From positions 1 to 50,794 of the forward strand of contig DATGUM010000023.1 of assembly GCA_035301345.1 (NCBI GenBank): 50,794 nucleotides of DNA. The letters run 5' to 3'. The notes below the pieces were generated by a model that did no database searches, was not told where the DNA came from, and saw only the letters and a program-made list of their open reading frames with translations. This stretch comes from CALAMD01 sp035301345. GTDB taxonomy: Bacteria; Bacillota; Bacilli; Bacillales; Amphibacillaceae. Made by a program: the position numbers and the translations under genes. Shown one piece after another: positions 7,903 to 16,887 of this stretch (position 1 is its first letter; each line of letters starts with the position of its first letter).

Positions 7903-9186
7903 TTGATTCGTGAACGAAAATCAAACAAAGGAATGATTATGTCTGTCACTGCGACAGCAGCAATTGCAGCTGCATTTGTCGGAACGAACGAAGCTGAGGC
8001 CGCATCTTATAAAGTACAATCTGGTGATACACTTTGGAGTATCGCGAGTAAGCACAATACGACAGTGTCACAATTAAAATCATTAAATAAGTTATCAAAT
8101 GATATTATTTTTGCAAACCAAGTATTAACAGTTGATAAAGCTTCTGGAAGTACTAACGTTTCAACAAATAATAGCGAATCTAAAACACAGTCGAGCAGTA
8201 AAACGTATACCGTTAAAGCAGGAGACACGTTAAGTCGCATTGCTTCTAATCACGGCATGTCTTTAAGCGAATTAATGTCATTAAATAAATTAGATACGAC
8301 GCTTATTTTCCCTGGAAACGTCCTATCAGTTAGTAAAAGCTCAGGAACGTCTTCAGGTTCGAGCTCATCGAATAGTTCTAGTAATAATAGTGGAACAAGC
8401 TCAAACAAATCAACGTACGTCGTTAAATCTGGAGATACCCTTTCAAAAATTTCTCGTGACAATGGCGTATCAATTAGCAACATTAAAAAGTGGAACAAGC
8501 TAAGTTCAGACACGATATATATCGGACAAAAGCTCACGTTAAATGGTTCTGTTAGTTCTGAATCAAATACAAGTTCAGGCAGTAGTAATAATAGCTCATC
8601 ATCTACGAGCAGTTCTTACGTCGTTAAATCGGGTGACACACTCTCAAAAATTGCTTCATCATTTGGTGTCACAGTAAGTAATATAAAATCATGGAACAAT
8701 TTGTCATCAGATACTATTTATGTCGGACAAAAGCTTTCTCTAAAAGGTAGTAGTTCATCAAATAATAGTAGTAGTGGATCTTCTTCAGGTAGTTCAAGTA
8801 ACGACTCAGCAAATAGTGGATTCAACGTGAATTCTCTCGTAAACACAGCTAAAAGTGTTCTCGGGACGAAATACGTATGGGGTGGAAGTTCAAAGAGCGG
8901 GTTTGACTGTAGTGGATTTATTCATTTCGCATATAACAATGCTGGTAAATCAATGGCTAGAACATCTACCGACGGATATTACAGCCGTTCATATGAAATA
9001 AACAACCCACAAGTCGGTGACCTCGTTTTCTTCGAAGGAACATATAGAGCGGGTATTTCACATATGGGTATTTACCTTGGTAACAATGAGTTTATTCATG
9101 CAGGAACATCAACAGGTGTAACGATTACAAACTTAAACAATAGTTATTGGAGCAAGCATTTCCATAGCTTCAAACGCTTTTATTAA
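7903..9186 (+). CDS. Secreted peptidoglycan DL-endopeptidase, four LysM domains plus NlpC/P60 (CwlS/LytF type)
   Basis: A 427-residue secreted wall hydrolase. A signal peptide of about 32 residues ends in EAEA. Four LysM repeats follow (each beginning Y-V-V-K-x-GDTL), joined by long Ser/Asn/Gly linkers, and a C-terminal NlpC/P60 domain has catalytic Cys in DCSGF, His in SHMGIYLG and the third polar residue in FIHAG. LysM anchors it to glycan strands, and the NlpC/P60 domain cuts the D-Glu-diaminopimelate bond of stem peptides, mainly at division sites and poles in the Bacillus relatives. LytE has three LysM, CwlS four and LytF five, so CwlS is nearest by count. TTG at 7903 is placed 8 bases after GAGGAG. 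An in-frame GTG at 7894 overlaps that site and is unlikely. Confidence 0.9.
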   Translation: MIRERKSNKGMIMSVTATAAIAAAFVGTNEAEAASYKVQSGDTLWSIASKHNTTVSQLKSLNKLSNDIIFANQVLTVDKASGSTNVSTNNSESKTQSSSKTYTVKAGDTLSRIASNHGMSLSELMSLNKLDTTLIFPGNVLSVSKSSGTSSGSSSSNSSSNNSGTSSNKSTYVVKSGDTLSKISRDNGVSISNIKKWNKLSSDTIYIGQKLTLNGSVSSESNTSSGSSNNSSSSTSSSYVVKSGDTLSKIASSFGVTVSNIKSWNNLSSDTIYVGQKLSLKGSSSSNNSSSGSSSGSSSNDSANSGFNVNSLVNTAKSVLGTKYVWGGSSKSGFDCSGFIHFAYNNAGKSMARTSTDGYYSRSYEINNPQVGDLVFFEGTYRAGISHMGIYLGNNEFIHAGTSTGVTITNLNNSYWSKHFHSFKRFY

Positions 9187-9204
9187 AATTTTATACGCAT
9201 TAAA

Positions 9205-9243
9205 AAAAGCGCTTATAGAGAATGTCTCTATAAGCGCTTTTCG
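9205..9243. terminator. Bidirectional terminator between the endopeptidase gene and ilvD
   Basis: A perfect stem of 16 bases or more (AAAGCGCTTATAGAGA / TCTCTATAAGCGCTTT) with a three-base loop, A-rich on the left and T-rich on the right. It serves the two convergent genes. Confidence 0.95.
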
Positions 9244-9252
9244 TATATGATC

Positions 9253-10932
9253 TTATTCAAAGTTATCTGTTACTGCTCCTAATGATGAACAAGATACGTT
9301 ATGTGCATACTTTCCTAGCACGCCACGCTTAACAAGCTCTGGCGCTTTCCATCCTTCACGACGTTTCGCAAATTCTTCTTCCGAAACTTCAACAGATAAT
9401 TCACGTCTTTCTGCACAAACAGTAATCATATCGCCATCTTCAAGCAATCCGATCGGGCCACCTGATTGAGCTTCTGGTGCAATGTGACCTACAACGAGAC
9501 CGTGCGTACCTCCAGAGAAACGTCCGTCTGTTAAGAGGGCAACTTTTTCCCCGAGTCCTTTTCCGACTAAAATTCCTGAAATTGATAACATTTCTGGCAT
9601 TCCAGGCCCGCCTTTTGGACCAACATAACGAATGACGAGAACGTCACCTTCTTTAATTTCATCTCGCATAACAGCTTCTGTCGCTTCTTCTTCTGTATCA
9701 AAGACACGCGCAGGTCCTGTATGAATTTTCACAGAAACACCTGAAACTTTTGCTACAGCACCACTTGGCGCTAAGTTCCCTTTCAGAACAACTAATGGAC
9801 CGTCTTCACTGAATGGTTCATTTAACGGGCGAATAATTTCTTGTCCTTCTGCTAAGTTTGGTGCGTCTTCTAAGTTTTCTGCTAACGTTTTACCAGTAAC
9901 TGTTAAGCAATCACCGTGTAAATAGCCATTTTCAAGTAACAGTTTCATAACTGCTTGAACGCCACCAACTTCATATAAATCTTGCATAACGAATTTACCA
10001 CTCGGCTTTAAGTCAGCAATGTGTGGTACTTTTTCTTGAATTTTATTGAAATCTTCCATCTTAAGGTCAACATCAATCGCATGTGCCATTGATAATAAGT
10101 GTAAGATTGCATTCGTCGATCCACCTAAAGCCATAACGACTGTAATCGCATTTTCAAATGCTTCCTTCGTCATAATGTCTTTCGGATAAATTTCTTTTTC
10201 CATTAAATTACGTAATGCCTGCCCTGCATTTTCACAGTCTTCAACTTTCGCTTTAGAAACCGCTGGGTTTGATGCGTTTCCTGGTAAGCTCATACCTAAT
10301 GCTTCAATCGCTGAAGACATCGTATTCGCTGTATACATACCACCACAAGAACCAGCACCTGGACAAGCTTTACATTCGATTTGACGAAGTTCTTCTTCAT
10401 CAATATCGCCTGCGTTCCACTTTCCAACACCTTCGAACACTGATACTAAGTCGAGTTTTTGTCCATCTAAATCTCCTGGAGCAATCGTTCCTCCGTAAAC
10501 GAAAACAGCTGGAACTTCTGCATTTGCAATCGCAATCATACAACCAGGCATATTCTTATCACAGCCACCAATAGCGATGAAACCGTCTAAGTTTTCTGCT
10601 CCAACAACTGTTTCGATCGAGTCAGCGATAACATCACGACTTGGTAATGAGTAGCGCATGCCTTGTGTACCCATTGAAATACCATCAGATACTGTAATTG
10701 TATTGAATGTTAAAGGTACTAATCCTGCTTCTCTTGAGCCTTTCTTTGCAGCTTTAGCTAAGTCATCAATATGTACGTTACACGGTGTGACTTCTGCCCA
10801 AGTACTTGCAATCCCTACCATAGGTTTTTCAAAATCTTCATCCTCTAGACCAACTGCACGTAGCATCGCTCGGTTAGGCGCACGACTGACACCGTCAAAT
10901 ACTTTACTTTTCTTTCGTAAATCCTTTGTCAC
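9253..10932 (-). CDS. ilvD: Dihydroxy-acid dehydratase
   Basis: IlvD of 559 residues (558 in Bacillus subtilis). It dehydrates 2,3-dihydroxy-isovalerate and -methylvalerate, the third common step of valine and isoleucine synthesis. Iron-sulphur cluster cysteines are seen in GGCDKNMPGC and CKACPGAGSCGG. The GTG at 10932 follows AAAAGGAG and gives the standard N-terminus. A longer in-frame frame to 11019 runs through the leader and is not coding. It lies last in the ilv-leu block, 172 bases after ilvA, with its own predicted promoter and a leader hairpin, so it can be expressed alone or with the operon. Confidence 0.97.
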   Translation of the reverse strand: MTKDLRKKSKVFDGVSRAPNRAMLRAVGLEDEDFEKPMVGIASTWAEVTPCNVHIDDLAKAAKKGSREAGLVPLTFNTITVSDGISMGTQGMRYSLPSRDVIADSIETVVGAENLDGFIAIGGCDKNMPGCMIAIANAEVPAVFVYGGTIAPGDLDGQKLDLVSVFEGVGKWNAGDIDEEELRQIECKACPGAGSCGGMYTANTMSSAIEALGMSLPGNASNPAVSKAKVEDCENAGQALRNLMEKEIYPKDIMTKEAFENAITVVMALGGSTNAILHLLSMAHAIDVDLKMEDFNKIQEKVPHIADLKPSGKFVMQDLYEVGGVQAVMKLLLENGYLHGDCLTVTGKTLAENLEDAPNLAEGQEIIRPLNEPFSEDGPLVVLKGNLAPSGAVAKVSGVSVKIHTGPARVFDTEEEATEAVMRDEIKEGDVLVIRYVGPKGGPGMPEMLSISGILVGKGLGEKVALLTDGRFSGGTHGLVVGHIAPEAQSGGPIGLLEDGDMITVCAERRELSVEVSEEEFAKRREGWKAPELVKRGVLGKYAHNVSCSSLGAVTDNFE

Positions 10933-10984
10933 GATTGTTTCGCTCCTTTTTAAAAAATATAATATGATACTAAACCGTGAAGAT

Positions 10985-11024
10985 ATCGTATGGCATGTAA
11001 AACTTGCGTCAATTGCCATACGAT
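10985..11024 (-). repeat. Perfect 11-bp inverted repeat in the ilvD leader
   Basis: ATCGTATGGCA (10985-10995) and TGCCATACGAT (11014-11024) are exact inverses separated by 18 bases. They lie between the predicted ilvD promoter and the ilvD ribosome site. It could fold as an RNA hairpin or be a DNA operator. There is no T run, so it is not a terminator. Confidence 0.7.
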
Positions 11025-11058
11025 TATTTTCACAATATATTGTTAAATGATTGGTATA

Positions 11059-11086
11059 ATTATACTATAATTCGCTTATAGTTCAA
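11059..11086 (-). promoter_or_regulatory. Internal promoter upstream of ilvD
   Basis: On the minus strand -35 TTGAAC (11081-11086), a 16-base spacer and -10 TATAAT (11059-11064). The leader to the GTG is about 120 bases and contains the inverted repeat at 10985-11024. Confidence 0.6.
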
Positions 11087-11104
11087 TAGTTCAGTCAATT
11101 AAAA

Positions 11105-12073
11105 TTATTCCTTACTTAAGTGAATGCATGTTTCCAGTTTATTAATATCGAAATTCCCACCACTGACAATAACGCCAATCTTCGAAGCTTTTATCGGTAA
11201 TTTTTTATAAATAATCGCAGCAAGGGCTGATGCTGCCGCCCCTTCAATTAATACTTTTTCTCGTTCTAAAACGAATAAGATCGTTGACGCAATTTCCTTT
11301 TCAGAGACAGTAATCATCGCATCAACATGTTGTTTAATAATTGATAGCGGTATTTCACCTGGCGTTTGTACAGCTATCCCTTCTGCAATGGTCGTTTTAA
11401 AATCATCATAATTTACTGCTTGGTCATAATAAGGACGAACGATTGACGGGACGTTTTCTGCTTGTACACCGATTATTTTAACTGCCGGATTCATCGCTTT
11501 TATAGCTAAAGCAGTACCCGCAATTAAGCCACCGCCACCAGCTGGCACAACAATTACTTCGAGATCTGGCTGTTGTTCTAACATTTCTATCGCGACAGAT
11601 GCATGACCTTCAATAATATCCATATCATTAAATGTAGGGATAAATGTTGCACCTGTTTCTGCTTCATATGCCTGAGCTGCTTTATAGGCAGCGTCAAAGT
11701 CTTTACCAGCTAATTTAACAGTTGCACCGTACTTTTCAGTCGCATCAATCTTTGCTTGTGGTGCATCAATTGGCATAAAAATTGTTACTGGAATGAGTCG
11801 TTGTTTACCAGCTAACGCCACTCCTTGCGCATGATTACCAGCCGATGCTGCAACTAACCCATGCGCACATTCTTCTTCACTTAATTGACTAATCTTATTA
11901 AATGTTCCACGAATTTTAAATGAACCGGTTTTCTGTAAATTCTCTAGCTTTAAATGAACATCACAACCTGCATGTTCATTTAATGTTTTTGATTGTTTAA
12001 ACGGCGTATAATGAACCATTTTCTTTACTCTTTCATAGGCATGTTGTAATCTTTCATCATTGATATTCGCCAT
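11105..12073 (-). CDS. ilvA: Threonine dehydratase, short form lacking the C-terminal regulatory domain
   Basis: A 322-residue PLP enzyme that deaminates threonine to 2-oxobutanoate, the entry to isoleucine synthesis. The PLP lysine is in GSFKIRG near residue 53. Other marks are the SAGNHAQG substrate loop and the VPAGGGGLIAG phosphate loop. Bacillus subtilis IlvA has about 422 residues with a C-terminal ACT-like domain for isoleucine feedback; this protein stops at the end of the catalytic core, like catabolic TdcB. Its position 71 bases after leuD inside the biosynthetic operon argues for a biosynthetic role despite that shape. The start at 12073 follows GAGGAGAT. Confidence 0.9.
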   Translation of the reverse strand: MANINDERLQHAYERVKKMVHYTPFKQSKTLNEHAGCDVHLKLENLQKTGSFKIRGTFNKISQLSEEECAHGLVAASAGNHAQGVALAGKQRLIPVTIFMPIDAPQAKIDATEKYGATVKLAGKDFDAAYKAAQAYEAETGATFIPTFNDMDIIEGHASVAIEMLEQQPDLEVIVVPAGGGGLIAGTALAIKAMNPAVKIIGVQAENVPSIVRPYYDQAVNYDDFKTTIAEGIAVQTPGEIPLSIIKQHVDAMITVSEKEIASTILFVLEREKVLIEGAAASALAAIIYKKLPIKASKIGVIVSGGNFDINKLETCIHLSKE

Positions 12074-12144
12074 TGTTCACCATCTCCTCGTCTATTTCAA
12101 ATAGTCGTTTTCGGTGTAAGTGAGTAAAATGTACGCTTGTTTAT

Positions 12145-12732
12145 TTAGATGCCGTTTGCTTTCTCGAAGTTTTTAATTTGATCTTCATATTGGAACGTTA
12201 ATGAAATCTCATCCCAACCATTAATAAGCATCGTCTTAAAATAAGGATCAATCTCGAAAGAAAACGTTTTTCCATCTTCTGTCGTTACTGTTTGGTCTTC
12301 TAAGCTTATGTCGATTGAAAATTGTTTCTCTTGCCCTTTAGCTAATAGTTCTTCCACTTCTTCTACTTCTAAAGTTATTGGTAAAATACCATTTTTCGTA
12401 CAGTTATTATAAAATATATCGGCAAAGCTCGGTGCAATAACGACGTTAAATCCGTAATCGGCAATCGCCCACGGTGCGTGTTCTCGTGATGATCCACAAC
12501 CGAAGTTCTCATGGGCGACAAGTATGTTCGAATCATCAAACCGTGGATCATTTAAAACGAAGTCTTCTATCTTTCTACCTTTGTCGTCATATCGCCAATG
12601 GTAAAACAAATATTGGCCAAATCCTGTTCGCTCGATTCTCTTTAAAAATTCTTTTGAAATAATTTGGTCAGTATCTACGTTCACACGATCAAGTGGTGTA
12701 ATAATACTCGACACTTTGTTTATCGGCTCCAT
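12145..12732 (-). CDS. leuD: 3-isopropylmalate dehydratase small subunit
   Basis: A 195-residue swivel-domain subunit (NVDTDQIISKEFLKR, then NFGCGSSREHAPWA) that pairs with LeuC to isomerise 2- to 3-isopropylmalate. GGAGG precedes the ATG at 12732. It starts 17 bases after leuC. Confidence 0.97.
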   Translation of the reverse strand: MEPINKVSSIITPLDRVNVDTDQIISKEFLKRIERTGFGQYLFYHWRYDDKGRKIEDFVLNDPRFDDSNILVAHENFGCGSSREHAPWAIADYGFNVVIAPSFADIFYNNCTKNGILPITLEVEEVEELLAKGQEKQFSIDISLEDQTVTTEDGKTFSFEIDPYFKTMLINGWDEISLTFQYEDQIKNFEKANGI

Positions 12733-12749
12733 AAATGAATCCTCCCTTA

Positions 12750-14162
12750 TTATACGCCTTGTGCAACGTCAATTTCACGAACGTCTACTAAATGACCCGC
12801 TATAGCTGCTGCAGCTGCCATGCTCGGGCTCATTAAATGAGTTCTTGCCCCAGCTCCTTGGCGTCCTTCGAAGTTACGGTTTGACGTTGATGCACAGCGC
12901 TCTCCTGCAGGTACAACGTCATCATTCATCGCTAAACACATACTACAACCCGTTTCACGCCACTCAAAGCCAGCGTCCTTAAATATTTTATCTAAGCCGA
13001 GTTCTTCAGCTTGCTCTTTTGTCGTTCGTGACCCTGGAACGATAATAGCCGTAACATTTTCATGCACTTTCTTGCCAGCAACAACTTCTGCTGCTGCTTG
13101 TAAGTCATTTAAGCGAGAGTTCGTACATGAACCGATAAACACGTGTTGAATATCGATTTCTTCTAACGGCATATTTTCTTCCAAATCCATATATTCTAAA
13201 GCATCACGTAATGCTGCGCGGTCTGTTTCAGTTTTCATATCATCTAAGCTCGGCACGCGCTCTGTAATATTTGATCCCATTGATGGATTCGTTCCCCACG
13301 TAACGTATGGTTCAATTTTTGAAGCGTCTAATTCAACCACTGCATCATAGACGGCATCTTCATCTGTTGCTAACGCTAACCATTCTTCAGCAGCTTTTTC
13401 AAAAGCTTCACCTTGTGGCACGTGACGGCGACCACGTAAAAACTCAATCGTCGTCTCATCAGGACTAATTAAACCAGCTTTTGCCCCCGCTTCAATAGAC
13501 ATGTTACAAATTGTCATGCGCTCTTCCATCGTTAATCCGCTAATCGTATCACCTGTAAATTCAACAATATGTCCGTTCCCCATATCAATACCGTTTTCAG
13601 CAATAATTGCTAAAATGATATCTTTTGCTGTTACACCAGGCCCTAATTCACCCGAAATTCTTACTTCCATCGTCTTCGGTTTTGATTGCCAAAGCGTCTG
13701 AGTAGATAATACGTGCTCAACCTCACTCGTTCCAATCCCGAATGCAATTGCTCCGAAAGCTCCGTGTGTAGACGTATGGCTATCTCCACAAACGATTGTT
13801 TTACCTGGTTGCGTTAATCCTAATTCAGGTCCGATAATATGGACAATCCCTTGATCAGGGTGTCCCATATCTGCTAATTCAATCCCGAATTCTTCACAAT
13901 TTGTTTTTAACGTATTAATCTGTTTTAAAGCAACTAAATCAGTAATCGTATCAACATCTCGCGTAGGTACGTTATGGTCCATCGTCGCAAAACATAAATC
14001 TGGTCGTCTCACCGTTCGATTAGCTAAACGAATACCTTCAAACGCTTGCGGTGACGTTACTTCGTGAATTAAATGTAAATCAATGTAAAGTAAGTCAGGT
14101 TTATCTTCCTCTTCGTAAACAACATGTTTATCCCAAATTTTTTCAATAATTGTTTTACCCAT
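12750..14162 (-). CDS. leuC: 3-isopropylmalate dehydratase large subunit
   Basis: An aconitase-family subunit of 470 residues. The [4Fe-4S] cysteines are in FIGSCTNSR and ETGCSMCLAMN, and VCGDSHTSTHGAFG is the substrate loop. It works with LeuD. AAAGGAG precedes the ATG at 14162, and it follows leuB by 21 bases. Confidence 0.97.
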   Translation of the reverse strand: MGKTIIEKIWDKHVVYEEEDKPDLLYIDLHLIHEVTSPQAFEGIRLANRTVRRPDLCFATMDHNVPTRDVDTITDLVALKQINTLKTNCEEFGIELADMGHPDQGIVHIIGPELGLTQPGKTIVCGDSHTSTHGAFGAIAFGIGTSEVEHVLSTQTLWQSKPKTMEVRISGELGPGVTAKDIILAIIAENGIDMGNGHIVEFTGDTISGLTMEERMTICNMSIEAGAKAGLISPDETTIEFLRGRRHVPQGEAFEKAAEEWLALATDEDAVYDAVVELDASKIEPYVTWGTNPSMGSNITERVPSLDDMKTETDRAALRDALEYMDLEENMPLEEIDIQHVFIGSCTNSRLNDLQAAAEVVAGKKVHENVTAIIVPGSRTTKEQAEELGLDKIFKDAGFEWRETGCSMCLAMNDDVVPAGERCASTSNRNFEGRQGAGARTHLMSPSMAAAAAIAGHLVDVREIDVAQGV

Positions 14163-14183
14163 GTTACTGGCTCCTTTCTATTT

Positions 14184-15245
14184 TTATCGCTTAATTTCCT
14201 CTATCACTTTATCTGTCCATTCATCTGTCGATAAAGATTCATTATTTCCTGCTAAATCAGCTGTAAAGTAACCGTCATTAAAGACTTTATCAACCGCATC
14301 TTCAATTAACTTCGCTTCATCTTGCATATCAAATGAGTAGCGTAACATCATTCCTAATGACAAAATTGTTGCCGAAGGATTCGCGATCCCTTTTCCAGCA
14401 ATTTGTGGTGCTGATCCGTGAATCGGTTCGTATAGTCCAAAACCATCCGCTCGAATACTTGCAGAAGGTAGAACACCGAGAGATCCGGTAATAACTGACG
14501 CTTCATCACTTAAAATGTCACCAAACATATTTTCCGTAACGATGACGTCAAATGCGCTTGGATTTGTAATGAGTTGCATGGCAGTTGAGTCTACGAGCAT
14601 ATGCTCGACTTCAACGTCTGTATTTTTTTCTGCAATTTCTTTTACAATTTCTCGCCAAAGTTTACTTGATTGCATAACGTTTTCTTTATCAACAGACGTC
14701 ACTTTCCCACGACGTAAACGCGCAAGCTCAAAGGCTTTTTCTACGATGCGTTCAATTTCCTTACGTGTATACGTCAATGTATCAACTGCATCATCAGCCG
14801 TTCGCTCGCTTGGCTCACCAAAATATAAGCCCCCTGTTAATTCACGAACGATTAGCATATCTACATCTTTCGCAACATCTTCTTTTAGTGGAGAAGCTCC
14901 TAGTAAAGATGGGACTGCTTTAACAGGTCGTAAATTTGCGAATAATCCAAAATGTTTACGGATCGCTAGTAAACCTCGTTCAGGTCTTAATTCTGACGGA
15001 TTACCGTCCCACTTTGGTCCGCCGACAGCACCGAGTAAAACAGCATCGCTATTTTCACACAATGCAATCGTTTCGTCTGGTAAAGGATTGTTAGTCTGAT
15101 CAATTGCCGAGCCACCAATTAACGCGTGTTCTACGTCAAATGAATGTTGGAATTTCTCCCCAATAGCATGTAAAACTTTCTCCGCTGCTTTTGTTACTTC
15201 TGGTCCAATACCATCACCTGATAAAATTGCCACTTTCTTTTTCAT
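14184..15245 (-). CDS. leuB: 3-isopropylmalate dehydrogenase
   Basis: A 353-residue NAD-dependent beta-decarboxylating dehydrogenase (LSGDGIGPEV at the start, LLGAVGGPKWD, RELTGGLYFG, and the C-terminal EPIHGSAPQIAGKGIANP). It makes 2-oxoisocaproate, the third leucine step. GGGAG precedes the ATG. A GC-rich hairpin separates it from leuA. Confidence 0.97.
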   Translation of the reverse strand: MKKKVAILSGDGIGPEVTKAAEKVLHAIGEKFQHSFDVEHALIGGSAIDQTNNPLPDETIALCENSDAVLLGAVGGPKWDGNPSELRPERGLLAIRKHFGLFANLRPVKAVPSLLGASPLKEDVAKDVDMLIVRELTGGLYFGEPSERTADDAVDTLTYTRKEIERIVEKAFELARLRRGKVTSVDKENVMQSSKLWREIVKEIAEKNTDVEVEHMLVDSTAMQLITNPSAFDVIVTENMFGDILSDEASVITGSLGVLPSASIRADGFGLYEPIHGSAPQIAGKGIANPSATILSLGMMLRYSFDMQDEAKLIEDAVDKVFNDGYFTADLAGNNESLSTDEWTDKVIEEIKR

Positions 15246-15282
15246 ACGAATGCTCCCTTACTTATTACTTTCTTTAAAAGTT

Positions 15283-15316
15283 ACCGCCCTCCCTAGCATA
15301 TGGTTCGGGGGGCGGT
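15283..15316 (-). other. Intercistronic GC-rich hairpin between leuA and leuB
   Basis: An ACCGCC arm rich in C pairs with a GGGCGGT arm around a loop of about 13 bases, in an otherwise AT-rich gap of 88 bases. The minus-strand 3' flank is AACTTTTAAAG rather than a full U run. It is more likely an mRNA stabiliser or processing barrier, or a weak attenuator, than a full terminator. Confidence 0.65.
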
Positions 15317-15333
15317 ATATTAATTAGTTTTAT

Positions 15334-16887
15334 TTATTCTGCAACTGCTTCATTATTCGTTTCGCGTAATTTTTCTTGAATAAGTCGGCGATTAATCGCG
15401 TTAAAATACGCTTTAGCAGATGCTTCTAGTACGTCTTGAGCGACGTCTCTTCCTGTCGTATCTTCGCCATTGAAGTTTAAGTTAATCACTGCTTCTCCAA
15501 GTGCGTCGCGCCCTCTCCCAACTGATGTTACACGGTAGTCAAGAATGTTCGCTTCTCCTTCGATAAATTGTTCGAGTGTGTTAAAAATCGCTTCAACAGA
15601 ACCTGCGCCTGTCGATGCTTTCGTTTCTAATTCACCTGAAGGAACTTTAGCTGTTACGGTAGCCGTCGGAACATTTTCTGTCCCGTACTGCACTTGTACA
15701 GATTGTAAGTCATATAGCGGTATATCTTGCATACGTACTTGTTGATCTGTAAATAAGATGTATAAATCATCTTCAGTAATTTCTTTCTTTTTATCTGCAA
15801 GAACCTTAAATTCATCAAATGCTTTTTGGATTTGCTCTTCACTTAAGTCAAAGCCCATCGTTACCGCACGATCTTTAAATGCGTGACGGCCTGAGTGCTT
15901 CCCAAGTGCAAGCGGCTCAACTTCTGCACCAATTAATTCTGGTGTAATAATTTCATACGTCTCAGGATTTTCTAACATCCCGTGTTGATGAATACCAGAT
16001 TCATGCGCAAAAGCATTCTTTCCTACAATTGCTTTGTTTTGTTGAACCATAAAGCCAGTCAATTGACTAACAAGTTGGCTCGTACGCTTTATTTCTTTTA
16101 ACGTTAAATCTGTTTTTAATCCTTTGTAAAAGTCTGCGCGTGTATGAAGGGCAACTGCAACTTCTTCAAGAGCAACGTTACCTGCACGTTCTCCAAGCCC
16201 GTTAATCGTTCCTTCCACTTGATTCGCACCATTTTCAAGTGCAGCAATCGTATTCGCTGTAGCCATACCTAAGTCATTATGACAATGAGCAGATAAATTA
16301 ACATTTTCAATGCCTGGAACATTTTCAGTTAAATATTTAAACAACGCGCCGTACTCTGCTGGCGTTGCATAACCGACTGTATCCGGAATATTAATTGTTG
16401 TCGCTCCTGCTTTAATAACTTCTGTTATAATTTCCACTAAAAATTCACGGTCTGAGCGAAACGCATCTTCTGCTGACCATTGAACGAGAGGAAATTTCTT
16501 TCGGGCATACTTTACAGCATCAACTGACAAATCAATGACTTGTTCAGGTGTTTTCTTCAACTTATATTTCATATGAATCGGTGAAGTTGCTAAAAATGTA
16601 TGAATGTGAGGCTTCTCTGCATCTTTTAATGCTTCCCATGTTGCGTCGATATCTTTTTTAATCGTTCGTGCTAAACCAGTTACGATAGAACCTTTAACTG
16701 TTTGACCGATCTTTTGAACGGCTTCAAAATCACCAGGGGATGAAGCAGGAAATCCTGCTTCAATGATATCTACCCCTAACCTTTCGAGCTGACGAGCAAT
16801 TTGTAACTTTTCTTCTGTGTTTAAGTTAATTCCAGCAGACTGCTCTCCGTCTCTTAAAGTTGTATCAAAAATGTGGATTTTACGCAT
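15334..16887 (-). CDS. leuA: 2-isopropylmalate synthase
   Basis: A 517-residue enzyme that condenses acetyl-CoA with 2-oxoisovalerate, the first committed leucine step. The catalytic TIM-barrel start is FDTTLRDGEQSAG. Metal ligands are in NLSAHCHNDLGMA, and HESGIHQHG follows. The C-terminal LeuA dimer domain for leucine feedback is present (about residues 390-510). Its start overlaps the end of ilvC by 8 bases with AAGGAAG inside ilvC, so translation is probably coupled. Confidence 0.97.
   Translation of the reverse strand: MRKIHIFDTTLRDGEQSAGINLNTEEKLQIARQLERLGVDIIEAGFPASSPGDFEAVQKIGQTVKGSIVTGLARTIKKDIDATWEALKDAEKPHIHTFLATSPIHMKYKLKKTPEQVIDLSVDAVKYARKKFPLVQWSAEDAFRSDREFLVEIITEVIKAGATTINIPDTVGYATPAEYGALFKYLTENVPGIENVNLSAHCHNDLGMATANTIAALENGANQVEGTINGLGERAGNVALEEVAVALHTRADFYKGLKTDLTLKEIKRTSQLVSQLTGFMVQQNKAIVGKNAFAHESGIHQHGMLENPETYEIITPELIGAEVEPLALGKHSGRHAFKDRAVTMGFDLSEEQIQKAFDEFKVLADKKKEITEDDLYILFTDQQVRMQDIPLYDLQSVQVQYGTENVPTATVTAKVPSGELETKASTGAGSVEAIFNTLEQFIEGEANILDYRVTSVGRGRDALGEAVINLNFNGEDTTGRDVAQDVLEASAKAYFNAINRRLIQEKLRETNNEAVAE

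Noticed and set aside
8007..8537. Leu/Ser-rich frames opposite the LysM repeats
   Set aside because: They arise from the repeated Ser/Asn linkers and LysM copies on the plus strand.
8160..8830. Serine-rich repeated segments resembling a repeat array
   Set aside because: They are the in-frame linkers of the LysM protein. Their sequence varies and no constant unit as in CRISPR is present.
9253..11019. A longer ilvD reading frame starting at 11019
   Set aside because: The extra 29 residues run through the promoter leader and inverted repeat, and there is no ribosome site; GTG 10932 with AAAAGGAG gives the standard IlvD length.
14515..15099. A 194-codon plus-strand frame opposite leuB
   Set aside because: It is a Ser/Thr-rich shadow of the leuB coding strand with no ribosome site.
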